In this document: piece after piece, positions 8,483 to 17,185 of the stretch
Numbering within the stretch: the first letter of the stretch is position 1
Layout: every line of letters starts with the position of its first letter
Assembly: GCF_001969365.1 (NCBI RefSeq)
Contig: NZ_CP019312.1
Coordinates: forward strand, 3,100,001 to 3,164,000
Origin: Tateyamaria omphalii
GTDB taxonomy: Bacteria > Pseudomonadota > Alphaproteobacteria > Rhodobacterales > Rhodobacteraceae
Reading direction: 5' to 3'
Length of the DNA stretch: 64,000 nucleotides
Translations under genes and position numbers: made by a program
Notes under the pieces: generated by a model
What the model saw: the letters and a program-made list of their open reading frames with translations, nothing else
Told to the model about the DNA's origin: nothing
Database searches by the model: none

Positions 8483-9981
8483 CACATCACCGCCCCGATC
8501 TGCCAGGGCACGAATTCGTAGTCGCCAAGGCCCTGTGCTTCAGACTTCGACATCTCCCCGCTCGCTACACGTAAGAACAGCTCGTAAATCTCGCGGCCCT
8601 TCTCTTCGAGGCTCACACCCTCTGAAAGCATCGCACCGGCATTCACATCCATATCCTCGATCATGCGACCATACATTTCTGTATTGGTCGCCACCTTGAT
8701 CGTCGGTGCTGGCTTCGAGCCAAAAGCAGAGCCGCGCCCCGTGGTGAAGCACACAAGGTTGCAGCCGCCCGCGATCTGCCCCGTCACACTCGCCGGATCA
8801 TAGCCGGGCGAATCCATGAACGTAAAACCACGCGCTCGCACGCTATCAGCGTATTTGTAGACACCCGTCAGCGGTGTTGTCCCGCCCTTGGCCGCAGCGC
8901 CCAACGACTTCTCCAGGATCGTGGTCAGGCCACCGGCTTTGTTGCCGGGACTTGGGTTGTTGTCCATCGATCCCTTGTTGCGGGCGGTATAGTCCTCCCA
9001 CCAGCGGATCAGATCAATGAGACGCTCACCCGTCTCCTGATCCACGGCGCGGGCGGTCAGCAAATGCTCCGCCCCATAAATCTCCGGCGTCTCGGCCAGC
9101 ACGCCGGTGCCCCCCTGCGCCACCAGCAGATCGGTGGCATAACCCAGCGCCGGGTTCGCCGTGATCCCCGACCACGCATCCGACCCGCCGCATTGCAGGG
9201 CGACCTTCAACTCCGAAGCCCGGCAAGGTTCCCTAACGGATTGGTTGGCAAGGGGCAGCATAGCCGAAACCTTCTCGATCCCCTTCTCGACCGTGCGCCG
9301 CAGCCCGGCCACAGACTGGATGTTCATCGTCTGAAACAGCGGCCCCTGCTTCAGCCCATAGGCCTCCAGCAGCCAGTCAATCTGGTTCATCTCGCAGCCC
9401 AGACCGACCATCAGCACACCCGCATGGTTGGGATGGCGCGCATAACCCCACATCACGCGCTGCAGTGCCTCGAACCCGTCGCCATCGCCAGCCATGCCGC
9501 AGCCCGTGCCGTGGACAAAGGCAACCACGCCGTCAACATTCGGATAGTCGGCCAGGATCTCAGGTGTGAAATGCGCCGCAATCATGCGCGCCGCCGTGGC
9601 CGAACAGTTCACGGACGTCACGATGGCGATGTAATTGCGGGTCCCGACTTGCCCGTTCTCGCGCTTGTACCCCATGAACGTGTCAGGTGTCCCCGCGGGG
9701 ACGGGCCGCAGGTTCGTCGCAAACTGGTAGGCAACATCGGTCCCGCGAAACTCGACATTATGAGTGTGGACATGATCGCCCGCCGCGATGTCCTTGGCCG
9801 CATAGCCGATGATCTGCGCATACTTTCGGATCGGGGCGCCCTGCGCGATGTCTTGCACGGCAATCTTGTGCCCGGACGGGATCAGCGCACGGGTCACAAC
9901 GCCACCAACGTCCACCCCAACGGCAAGCGCGCGGGTCGCCGTAACGACGCTGTCGGACGGATCAAGGCGAATGAACTCCAT
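8482..9981 (-). CDS. uxaA: UxaA-family altronate dehydratase
   Basis: A 499-residue iron-dependent dehydratase that should convert D-altronate to 2-keto-3-deoxygluconate. Residues 1-90 form the SAF domain (DVGGVVTRALIPSGHKIA). The main UxaA/GarD domain starts at GYKRENGQVGTRNYIAI and includes HGTGCGM, VGLGCEMNQ, LQCGGSDAWSG, NPSPGNKAGG and DSPGYDPASVTGQIAGGCN. Cys and Gly-rich motifs match altronate and galactarate dehydratases. It directly follows the TRAP transporter genes (9-base gap), so the imported compound is probably a uronate or aldarate-type acid. Galactarate dehydratase is the main alternative. Confidence 0.88.
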   Translation of the reverse strand: MEFIRLDPSDSVVTATRALAVGVDVGGVVTRALIPSGHKIAVQDIAQGAPIRKYAQIIGYAAKDIAAGDHVHTHNVEFRGTDVAYQFATNLRPVPAGTPDTFMGYKRENGQVGTRNYIAIVTSVNCSATAARMIAAHFTPEILADYPNVDGVVAFVHGTGCGMAGDGDGFEALQRVMWGYARHPNHAGVLMVGLGCEMNQIDWLLEAYGLKQGPLFQTMNIQSVAGLRRTVEKGIEKVSAMLPLANQSVREPCRASELKVALQCGGSDAWSGITANPALGYATDLLVAQGGTGVLAETPEIYGAEHLLTARAVDQETGERLIDLIRWWEDYTARNKGSMDNNPSPGNKAGGLTTILEKSLGAAAKGGTTPLTGVYKYADSVRARGFTFMDSPGYDPASVTGQIAGGCNLVCFTTGRGSAFGSKPAPTIKVATNTEMYGRMIEDMDVNAGAMLSEGVSLEEKGREIYELFLRVASGEMSKSEAQGLGDYEFVPWQIGAVM

Positions 9982-9990
9982 GGGATGCCC

Positions 9991-11613
9991 CTACAGCAGG
10001 ATCGACACGATGGGCGGCCAGATGAGAAGCACCGATAGCGCAATCAATTGGATCCCGATGAAAGGCAGGAACCCCTTGAAGATGTCAGTCAACTGAATGT
10101 GCGGTGGCGCCACGGACTTGAGGTAGAAGGCCGCCGGACCAAAGGGCGGCGACAAGAAGCTCACCTGCATGTTCATACAGAACACCACCCCGAACCAGAT
10201 CGCCACGTGGCGGGGGTTCAACTCGCCGAAGAGGCCAATCTCATCAATGGGCAACTTCAGCACGATGGGCAGGAAGACCGGGATGATCAGCAGCACGATG
10301 CCCACCCAGTCCATGAACGCACCCATGAACAACAGGATCAGCATCATGAACAGGATCACGGCCATGGTCGGCAATTCGGACCCGACGATAAAGTCAGCCA
10401 CGTAAGTCGGTCCGCCCGCGATAGTGTAAGCCCCCGCCAGCGCCGTCGCCCCGATGGTCACCCAGATGATCGTGCCCGTCGACTTGAGCGTCCGCATCAG
10501 CGATTCCCACACCAGGTCAAACGACGCCTCGCCACGAAACAGGGCGATAATGAACACGGCCAACGCACCCATGCCAGCGGCTTCGGTGATGCCGGTGATC
10601 CCGCCATAGATGGATCCCATGACCACGCCGATGACCACGATGGGCGGCACCAGCCCCTTGCCCATGGACCAACCCAACGCCGTGCGCGCGCGACCAAACA
10701 GGCCAAAGATCAAGGCAAGCGAAACTGCCAGCGACACACCAAAATAGGTGATGAAGGGGGCCGTCCCGAACCGCGCCTGTGCGCCCGTCGCAGCCGCATT
10801 CGAGCCCGAAAACTCAAAGAACATCGCCCGCAACATCAGCGCCGCGGAAAAGCCCGCAATCACGACCGTCAGGAATGCCAGAAACAGCATGCCTTTCTCG
10901 CCGCCGGCAGGCTCGCTCTCATCCGGTTCGGGCAGCGGCGCGTCCTCGGGGCGCAACTGCGTGCGGATGATGATGTAGATGATGATGAACGACGCCAGCA
11001 TAAAGCCGGGGATGAAGGACGCCGTAAACAGCGCCTTGATCGACGTCTCGGTGATCAGGCCATAAATGATCAGAACGATCGACGGAGGGATCATGGTGCC
11101 AAGGGACCCCGATGCACAGATCACGCCGATGGCCAAGTTCTGATTATACCCCAACCGCAGCATCTGCGGCAGCGCGATCAGGCCCAGCAGCACGACCTCA
11201 CCCCCGATGATGCCGGACATGGCGGCCATGATGACCGCCATGATCGACGTCACAATGGCGATGCCGCCGCGGGTGCGGTTCAGCCAGATGTTCAGGCTTG
11301 AATACATCTCCTTGGCGATGCCGGACCGCTCCAGCAGGGCCGCCATGAAGATAAAAAGCGGAATGGATATAAGGACATAGTCCGTCAAAAGCCCATATAT
11401 TCGTTGCGCTAAGATATTGAGCGGCCCCGCGCCCGGTCGGCCGGTGAGAATACCGTCGCCAAAGGTCCACGGCGCCAGCAGCAACTGCGGCTCGAACTTC
11501 ATAACCAGCACACCCACAGCCAGGATGGCCGAGGCCAATCCAAGCGGCATGCCGATGGCCAGCAGCAGGATCAGGCCCAGCATCAGGACCAGTGAGATCG
11601 TTCCGATATCCAT
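9991..11613 (-). CDS. dctM: TRAP transporter large permease subunit (DctM family)
   Basis: A 540-residue polytopic membrane protein forming the ion-coupled channel of a TRAP importer. It has the DctM hallmarks GIPLGLASAIL-like N terminus, SGSLGTMIPPSIVLIIYG, and GAFMDWVGIVLLIIPVFLPI. It is about 100 residues longer than typical DctM. The extra stretch around residues 215-320 begins with an acidic linker and adds predicted helices. It lies 3 bases after dctQ and together with dctP forms one transporter. Confidence 0.92.
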   Translation of the reverse strand: MDIGTISLVLMLGLILLLAIGMPLGLASAILAVGVLVMKFEPQLLLAPWTFGDGILTGRPGAGPLNILAQRIYGLLTDYVLISIPLFIFMAALLERSGIAKEMYSSLNIWLNRTRGGIAIVTSIMAVIMAAMSGIIGGEVVLLGLIALPQMLRLGYNQNLAIGVICASGSLGTMIPPSIVLIIYGLITETSIKALFTASFIPGFMLASFIIIYIIIRTQLRPEDAPLPEPDESEPAGGEKGMLFLAFLTVVIAGFSAALMLRAMFFEFSGSNAAATGAQARFGTAPFITYFGVSLAVSLALIFGLFGRARTALGWSMGKGLVPPIVVIGVVMGSIYGGITGITEAAGMGALAVFIIALFRGEASFDLVWESLMRTLKSTGTIIWVTIGATALAGAYTIAGGPTYVADFIVGSELPTMAVILFMMLILLFMGAFMDWVGIVLLIIPVFLPIVLKLPIDEIGLFGELNPRHVAIWFGVVFCMNMQVSFLSPPFGPAAFYLKSVAPPHIQLTDIFKGFLPFIGIQLIALSVLLIWPPIVSILL

Positions 11614-11616
11614 GGG

Positions 11617-12459
11617 TTACTTCCCTGCCACTTGCGCCTTGATGCGCTCAATTTCTTCTTCGTCCAGGTCTTCGCCCCCGTAATGGACCTCTTCCTTGTT
11701 CCAATCGGAAATCAGGTTGATGACGGCCTGAATGGCAACCATGCCAACGACGAACAACACCATGGGCTTCATCGTGGCGGGGATTGGCGGGTCAAAGGCC
11801 GTGCCAAACGTCTCCCACCGATAGAACTTGTCAAAGGCTTCGCCATAGCCGCCATAAATCAGGAAAAAGGCGAAGGTGACGATCAACAGGGTCGAGATGC
11901 AGTCAAAGATGCGCTGCACCCAGCGGGGCACCGCGTCATAGAGCAGGACAATGCGGATATGGCTGCGCTGCTGCATGGCATATAGGCCTGCACACAGGAA
12001 CACGAAACCTGCGAGCCACAGGCTCAACTCGTTGGCCCAAAGCGTCGGCCGTTCGAATACATAGCGCAGGATGACTTCATAGAGCATGACTGATGTCAGC
12101 AACACGATCAGCATCATGGTGACACGACCGATGAAAACGGCCAGGCGGTCTGCGGCACGCCAGCTTTCAAACTCCATGCCCGCACGGCGGACGGTGCGAA
12201 CGCCCAGATAGCCAAACACCAGAATGCCAAGGGCGGCCAGCCAATCCACGATGTCGGCAAAGCCACCAAAGAGACCGCCCAGCCCCGGCGTCACATCGTT
12301 GCGACGAAACAGCGCCGACAGTTTGTCGAATTGGGATGGGTCCTCGGGGGGCACGAAATCAAGCGTGAAGGCCGGCATGTGCCAGACAATCCAGCCCGCG
12401 CAAAGGATGAATGCCAAAGGCACAATCCACTCGATCGGAGTGCCGGAGCGCACCTGCAT
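11617..12459 (-). CDS. dctQ: TRAP transporter small permease subunit (DctQ family)
   Basis: A 280-residue membrane protein, predicted partner of the large permease. The C-terminal half has the four-helix DctQ core (LWANELSLWLAGFVFLCAGLY, then RSHIRIVLLYD). The N-terminal half adds two further hydrophobic segments, so the protein is well above the usual 160-200 residues, matching the enlarged DctM partner. The cytoplasmic tail is acidic. The ATG at 12459 follows a GGGGGG run; a GTG one codon earlier is an equally possible start. Confidence 0.88.
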   Translation of the reverse strand: MQVRSGTPIEWIVPLAFILCAGWIVWHMPAFTLDFVPPEDPSQFDKLSALFRRNDVTPGLGGLFGGFADIVDWLAALGILVFGYLGVRTVRRAGMEFESWRAADRLAVFIGRVTMMLIVLLTSVMLYEVILRYVFERPTLWANELSLWLAGFVFLCAGLYAMQQRSHIRIVLLYDAVPRWVQRIFDCISTLLIVTFAFFLIYGGYGEAFDKFYRWETFGTAFDPPIPATMKPMVLFVVGMVAIQAVINLISDWNKEEVHYGGEDLDEEEIERIKAQVAGK

Positions 12460-12526
12460 CACGAAGTCCCCCCTGTTGTGTGAATACTGTGCCCGAGTGC
12501 TGTGAAACTAGCCTCAGACGAAAAGC

Positions 12527-12551
12527 GAGACCCGCGCACGGCGCGGGGCTC
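12527..12551 (-). other. Intercistronic hairpin between dctP and dctQ
   Basis: CCCGCGC (12531-12537) and GCGCGGG (12541-12547) pair around a 3-base loop, with GAG/CTC extending the stem. On the transcribed strand it is followed by GCTTTTCG. A hairpin after the binding-protein gene is a common way to obtain more periplasmic protein than permease, by protecting the upstream mRNA or partly terminating transcription. Confidence 0.6.
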
Positions 12552-12571
12552 ACAAGATCACAGAAGATGGA

Positions 12572-13594
12572 TCAGTCGACCAAACCCAAGTTTTTTAGAT
12601 AGGAACGGTGGCTGGCAACCAGCGCCTTGGCTTCGGGTGTAGTCGCAAAGTCATCCCATGCGCCTTGAGCGGCGTTGCGGAATTTCTTCAGTTCTTCCGG
12701 CGACCATGTATGGATTGTCACACCTTGTTCCTTGAGCGATGCCAATGCTTCGGTATTGGCCACCTCGGTCTGAAGTGCCGTGTGCAGCGCAAGGCTTTCC
12801 ATCCCGACCGACATAATGCGGCGGTGGTGCTCCGGCATACCGTCCCAAACAGCCTTGTTGCACGCGAGGTGATCAGACGGCATCGAGTGAAAGCCCGGGT
12901 AGTTTGCGTGCTTGACTATATCGTAGAGTCCAAGGCCCTGATTGTTGGCAAGACCGGACGCATCCGCACCGTCAATGATACCTGTTTCCAAAGCAGTAAA
13001 TATTTCCGTGAAATCCATCACAATGGGTGACGCGCCGAGACGTTCAAAGATCATCGTCTCCATGCCAGGCGGAGACCGGAATTTCCAATCTTTCAAGTCT
13101 GCAGTTGATGCAATTGGTCGGGATGAAGCAAAGCTTTCCTGACCATAAACCCACCAGCCAACCAGCTGCATACCGAATTTATTGTACAGTTCCTGAGCCG
13201 CTTCCAGTCCACCAGCGTAGTACAACCAGCTTAGTTGCTGATAAGGTGTGTCGTAGCCACCCATAATGTCGCCCACAAACTGAAATGCGGGATTTTTCCC
13301 GGTCTGATAGCCGCCACCGTGCATTTCACAGTCAAGGATGCCTGTCGCCGCGGCGTCGAAACCTTCGACCGACTTTACAACTGAAGACGACCAGAACATT
13401 TCGATGTCGATCTCACCATTGGACATGGTTTCAACGTTGTCGATAAACATCTGGATCAGTTTGCCTGAGTTATTCTCCGGCGTGTAGTGCGTCTGGATCC
13501 GCAGTGTCGTGGTTTCCGCCGATGCGGTCATCGCTGTCGTGGCTGCAAGGGCAGCAACAGCGGCGACCGAAGCCGCCTTCTTCAGAAATGTCAT
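12572..13594 (-). CDS. dctP: TRAP transporter solute-binding protein (DctP family)
   Basis: A 340-residue periplasmic binding protein with a Sec signal peptide at residues 1-26 ending TASA. The family segments ETTTLRIQTHYTPENN, WKFRSPPGMET (residue region contacting the carboxylate-binding Arg) and FTEIFTALETGIIDGADA are visible. TRAP binding proteins usually bind organic acids. The downstream altronate dehydratase and uronate enzymes suggest a sugar-acid ligand. The ATG at 13594 follows GGGAGGA; an in-frame extension to 13957 overlaps the divergent regulator and is rejected. First gene of a leftward operon probably reaching 4926. Confidence 0.92.
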   Translation of the reverse strand: MTFLKKAASVAAVAALAATTAMTASAETTTLRIQTHYTPENNSGKLIQMFIDNVETMSNGEIDIEMFWSSSVVKSVEGFDAAATGILDCEMHGGGYQTGKNPAFQFVGDIMGGYDTPYQQLSWLYYAGGLEAAQELYNKFGMQLVGWWVYGQESFASSRPIASTADLKDWKFRSPPGMETMIFERLGASPIVMDFTEIFTALETGIIDGADASGLANNQGLGLYDIVKHANYPGFHSMPSDHLACNKAVWDGMPEHHRRIMSVGMESLALHTALQTEVANTEALASLKEQGVTIHTWSPEELKKFRNAAQGAWDDFATTPEAKALVASHRSYLKNLGLVD

Positions 13595-13721
13595 TTCATC
13601 CTCCCTGACATCTATGTGTGCGCACGCGACAGGTTCGATTGCCCGCCTTGGTGTGTCGTAGGGGAAAGCTAAGCGCACTTGCCCCCACCCGACAACAGGA
13701 AAAATGAAATTAGGACGATTT

Positions 13722-13751
13722 TTGAGATTTTGATAGAATTTCGAGATTTCG
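13722..13751. promoter_or_regulatory. Candidate operator: direct repeat of YGAGATTTYG in the dctP/gntR divergent promoter
   Basis: TTGAGATTTTG (13722-13732) and TCGAGATTTCG (13741-13751) repeat with a 19-base period, close to two helical turns. They lie in an AT-rich patch of the 209-base divergent region between the TRAP operon and the GntR regulator. The regulator at 13804 is the obvious candidate binder. The assignment rests on position and repetition only. Confidence 0.45.
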
Positions 13752-13803
13752 TGATTTATGGCTTGGGCCTGCCTGAACCAGCATGACGACGTGAACGGGA
13801 CCC

Positions 13804-14451
13804 ATGCCCTACGACACCGACATTTTCGAAACCCTGCGCTACCGCCTGATGACAAACGGGTTCGAACACGGGCAGAAGGTGCGCGCCGAACATCTGCGCC
13901 AGGAATTCGGCTGTTCCGCCAGCACCATACGCGAAGTGCTGTTTCGCCTGTCCACACTGGGTCTGGTCGAGTTTCAGGAACAGCGCGGCTTTCGCGTGCC
14001 GCAAAAGTCGCGCGAGATGATTCACGAACTCACGCATCTGCGCGTCCTGCTCGAAGCCGAAGGGACGGTGATGTCGATCCGCCGCGGCGGCGTCGCATGG
14101 GAGGCGCGGCTGACCGCCGCACACCACCACCTCAGCCACCTTGAAATGCGCCTGAACACCGCGACCGACCGCTCGCCCTTTGTCGACCTGTGGTTCGGGG
14201 CCGAGGCGCAGTTTCACGAAACCCTGATCTCGGCCTGCGGCTCACAAACCCTGATCGACACGCACCACCGCGTCTATTGCCGCTTCCGCCAGCAACTGAT
14301 GGTCGAAGACCGCCATTTCGACTTCATTTCCCAGAACATCATGCACCACCAACAAATCCTCGACGCCGCCATGGCCGGGGACGAGGGTCTGACACGCCAG
14401 AAAATCCACGACCACCTCGCCCGGCACCTGATGACGGTCGAACCGGTCTAA
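13804..14451 (+). CDS. GntR-family transcriptional regulator (FadR/FCD type)
   Basis: A 215-residue DNA-binding protein. The N-terminal winged helix includes RAEHLRQEFGCSASTIREVLFRLSTLGLV (helix-turn-helix, roughly residues 27-56). The FCD effector domain follows, with conserved His and Asp/Arg residues such as ELTHLRVLLE and the late HHQQILDAAMAGD segment that usually binds a metal and a carboxylate. It is divergent from the TRAP operon, so it probably represses that operon and responds to a sugar acid or its KDG-like product. Its stop is 15 bases from the end of the convergent DenD gene. Confidence 0.88.
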   Translation: MPYDTDIFETLRYRLMTNGFEHGQKVRAEHLRQEFGCSASTIREVLFRLSTLGLVEFQEQRGFRVPQKSREMIHELTHLRVLLEAEGTVMSIRRGGVAWEARLTAAHHHLSHLEMRLNTATDRSPFVDLWFGAEAQFHETLISACGSQTLIDTHHRVYCRFRQQLMVEDRHFDFISQNIMHHQQILDAAMAGDEGLTRQKIHDHLARHLMTVEPV

Positions 14452-14466
14452 GCCAACCGATCGCAT

Positions 14467-15447
14467 TCAAAGTTTCCGATCGACCAGATCATCCTCGATA
14501 TACACATCAATGATCTCGCGGAACGTCTCCTCCGCCTGAAACCCGAGCGCCAGCGCCCGCTCCGGCGCAAAGTTTCGGGGCCACCCCGAAACGATCCTGG
14601 CCACCGCCTCATCCCGCTGCGGTTTGATCAGCGCGACAACATTGTTGCCCGCCACGTCCCGCAACGCCTCGATCTGTTCGGCCACAGTGCAACTCAATCC
14701 CGGCAGGTTCAGCGCCCGCCGACCCTCCAGCCGGTCACTGTCCAGTACCGCCGCATGAGCCAAAAAACCAGCTGCCGACCGGGGCGAGGCATGCCAATGC
14801 CGCACCGTATCCTCAACGGGCAACACCGCCTCCAAACCGTTCAACGGCTCGCGAATGATGCCGGAAAAGAACGAGGACGCCGCCAGGTTTGCCTTGCCCG
14901 GCCGCACACAAATTGTGGGCAACCGCAGCGACATCCCGTCAATGAACCCCTTGCGCGAATAGTCCTGGATCATCAGCTCGCACGCCGCCTTCTGCGCGCC
15001 ATAGCTGGTCTGGGGAGAGGTCAGGAATTCATCCCCGATCTTCTCCGGGTACGGCCCGCCAAAGACAGCGATGGATGAGGTGAACACCACCCGCGGCACA
15101 TATTCACCACCGCTCGCCCGATGCTGCGCCCTCAGCGCTTCCAGAAACGCCCAAAGCGGCGTCAGGTTCGTCTGCCAACCCAGATCAAAATTCGTCTCCG
15201 CCTCGCCCGACACGATGGACGCGAGGTAGAAAATCACGTCAAACCGCTCCGCTGCCAGCGCCGCGCCCTCGGCCAGCACTGACAGATCACCCACCCGCTT
15301 GTCATCGCCTACTGCATCGGGGCCATACCCCAGATCATGCAGCGTCACGCGGAAATCCCCAAAGCCGGGCAGGCCCTGCGTTTCAAGCCGCTTGGCCAGC
15401 TTCTGACCGACCATACCGCCGCCGCCCAGGATCAGGATACGCTTCAT
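14467..15447 (-). CDS. denD: D-erythronate dehydrogenase-like NAD-dependent epimerase/dehydratase family protein
   Basis: A 326-residue extended short-chain dehydrogenase. It starts with the nucleotide loop LGGGGMVGQKLA. SSIAVFGGPYP and TSYGAQKAACE give the catalytic Ser/Thr and Y149-K153. The GGPYPEKIGDE-TSPQTSYGAQKA arrangement matches DenD, which oxidises D-erythronate at C2 in 4-carbon sugar-acid catabolism. It is translationally coupled (ATGA) to a beta-hydroxyacid dehydrogenase of the threonate type. The usual kinase (OtnK/DtnK), aldolase (OtnC) and isomerase (OtnI) partners are not in the window, so the pathway would be completed elsewhere. Confidence 0.8.
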   Translation of the reverse strand: MKRILILGGGGMVGQKLAKRLETQGLPGFGDFRVTLHDLGYGPDAVGDDKRVGDLSVLAEGAALAAERFDVIFYLASIVSGEAETNFDLGWQTNLTPLWAFLEALRAQHRASGGEYVPRVVFTSSIAVFGGPYPEKIGDEFLTSPQTSYGAQKAACELMIQDYSRKGFIDGMSLRLPTICVRPGKANLAASSFFSGIIREPLNGLEAVLPVEDTVRHWHASPRSAAGFLAHAAVLDSDRLEGRRALNLPGLSCTVAEQIEALRDVAGNNVVALIKPQRDEAVARIVSGWPRNFAPERALALGFQAEETFREIIDVYIEDDLVDRKL

Positions 15448-16322
15448 GCCGCACCCTCCTGCCGCGCCTTCAGCTCAAGATACAGGCCCGAATGATCCCG
15501 ATCCGCTCCGTCCATATGATCTACGAAGTGTGCAAACCGATCCCGCACATCCTGCACCATGGGCAAGGTCACACCCGTCGCCCCGGCCTCGTGCAGCACG
15601 TTATCCAGATCCTTCAACTGAAACTTCGACAGCCCGCCGGGTTCGAAATTCCCAGTCGTCATCCGCTCCCCGTGCTGCTGCAAAATGGTGCTGTCGGCAA
15701 AGCCGCCCTTCAACGCGGCGCGCAGCGCTGCAGGATCAGCGCCCCCTTCCTCGGCCAGCAACATCGCCTCGGCCACTGCCCCGATCGTGACCGCGACAAT
15801 CGCCTGATTGCACAGCTTCGACAACTGCCCGGCCCCGGTCGGGCCCACGTGCACCGGGCGGCCCATCACCTCCAGCACCGCACGCGCCCGATCAAAATCC
15901 GCAGCCTCGCCACCCGCCATGATGGCAAGCGACGCAGCCTCCGCCCCCTTGGTGCCCCCGGACACGGGCGCATCCAGAAAGCCGACGCCAAGCTCCGAAA
16001 GGATCGCGCGGGCCTCCCGCGCCTCGCCGGGCTTGGTCGATGACATGTCGATCCACAGCGCCCCGCTGGACAGGCTGCGCGACACCTCGCCAATCACCGC
16101 CAATACCGTCGGCCCATCACTCATCATCGTGATGATGACATCCGCCCCGGTCACTGCCGCGGACGTGCTGGCCGCGACCGCTGCGCCGTCATCTGCCAAC
16201 GGCTCTGCCTTGGTGACAGTCCGGTTCCACACCGTCACCGGCACCCCGGCACGGGCAAGATTGCGCGCCATGGGAAAGCCCATCAACCCCGTGCCCAACA
16301 GGGCCACCTTTTCGAACGCCAT
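15444..16322 (-). CDS. NAD(P)-dependent beta-hydroxyacid dehydrogenase (threonate dehydrogenase / tartronate semialdehyde reductase type)
   Basis: A 292-residue enzyme with ALLGTGLMGFPMARNL in the cofactor loop, DAPVSGGTKGAEAASLAIMA as substrate signature and GAGQLSKLCNQA with the catalytic Lys. It belongs with L-threonate dehydrogenase LtnD and 2-hydroxy-3-oxopropionate reductase GlxR. Coupling to denD favours a 4-carbon acid such as L-threonate. The ATG at 16322 follows GGAGGAG; an extended frame from 16361 lacks this. Confidence 0.85.
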   Translation of the reverse strand: MAFEKVALLGTGLMGFPMARNLARAGVPVTVWNRTVTKAEPLADDGAAVAASTSAAVTGADVIITMMSDGPTVLAVIGEVSRSLSSGALWIDMSSTKPGEAREARAILSELGVGFLDAPVSGGTKGAEAASLAIMAGGEAADFDRARAVLEVMGRPVHVGPTGAGQLSKLCNQAIVAVTIGAVAEAMLLAEEGGADPAALRAALKGGFADSTILQQHGERMTTGNFEPGGLSKFQLKDLDNVLHEAGATGVTLPMVQDVRDRFAHFVDHMDGADRDHSGLYLELKARQEGAA

Positions 16323-16390
16323 CGACACTCCTCCGAAATTGCCGTGACGTCTGGTCAACACCTCCGGCTTGTCCTACGCTAACACCAAAA

Positions 16391-16409
16391 CGCAGACCCC
16401 GCGTCTGCG
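16391..16409. promoter_or_regulatory. Inverted repeat in the divergent promoter between the threonate-type dehydrogenase and the SDR operon
   Basis: CGCAGAC (16391-16397) and GTCTGCG (16403-16409) are perfect 7-base arms around CCCGC, in the 116-base region between divergent operons starting at 16322 and 16439. The location and symmetry fit a repressor operator. No regulator gene adjoins it; the GntR protein at 13804 is the nearest candidate. Confidence 0.45.
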
Positions 16410-16438
16410 CAACACCTGATCGGATAAGGGGGGAGTGC

Positions 16439-17185
16439 ATGGGCCGTCTTGACGGGAAGCGCGCACTTGTGACGGCCGCGGGCCAAGGGATCGGCCACGC
16501 CAGCGCTTTGGCAATGGCCAACGAAGGTGCACAGGTCTTTGCCACGGACGTAAATACCGAGGCCCTCGGCACGCTGGATCACGCCAATATCGTGACCTTC
16601 CCGCTCGACGCGCGCGATTCTGACAGCATTGCAGATGGTGTTTCGCGCGCGAAACCTGACATTCTGTTCAACTGCGCGGGGTTCGTGCATCATGGCACCA
16701 TACAGGACAGTACGGACGACGAATGGGACTTCGCCTTCGACCTCAACGTCCGTTCGATGTACCGCACCATCCGCGCGGCGCTTCCAGGGATGCTGGACCG
16801 CGGAAACGGCAGCATCATCAACATGTCGTCGGCCTTGGGCTCCATCATCGGCGCGCCCAACCGCTTCATCTACGGCACGACCAAGGCGGCTGTCGTCGGC
16901 CTCACCAAATCCGTCGCCGTCGACTTCATAACCCAAGGCATCCGCTGCAATTGCATCTGCCCCGGCACGGTGGAAAGCCCCAGCTGGCACGACCGGGTCA
17001 AGGCACTCGGCGAGCAACTTGGCAGCTATGACAAGGCCATGGAACAATTCGTTGCCCGCCAACCCATGGGCCGGGTCGCCAAGGCCGAGGAAATCGCAGC
17101 GCTTGTCGTCTACCTTGCCAGCGACGAAAGCGCATTCACCACAGGACACACCCACATCATTGATGGAGGCTGGTCAGGACAATGA
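16439..17185 (+). CDS. Short-chain dehydrogenase of the 2-keto-3-deoxy-L-fuconate dehydrogenase / BDH2 type
   Basis: A 248-residue classical [16 protein letters not shown] is the cofactor loop, [10 protein letters not shown] the NAG-type motif, MSSALGS the catalytic Ser region and [14 protein letters not shown] the Yxxx[21 protein letters not shown] and [12 protein letters not shown] closely resemble human DHRS6/BDH2 and bacterial 2-keto-3-deoxy-L-fuconate dehydrogenase. Such enzymes make a 2,4-diketo acid that an FAH-type hydrolase then cleaves, and one lies two genes downstream. First gene of a five-gene rightward operon, with AAGGGGGGAG before the ATG. Confidence 0.85.
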   Translation: MGRLDGKRALVTAAGQGIGHASALAMANEGAQVFATDVNTEALGTLDHANIVTFPLDARDSDSIADGVSRAKPDILFNCAGFVHHGTIQDSTDDEWDFAFDLNVRSMYRTIRAALPGMLDRGNGSIINMSSALGSIIGAPNRFIYGTTKAAVVGLTKSVAVDFITQGIRCNCICPGTVESPSWHDRVKALGEQLGSYDKAMEQFVARQPMGRVAKAEEIAALVVYLASDESAFTTGHTHIIDGGWSGQ

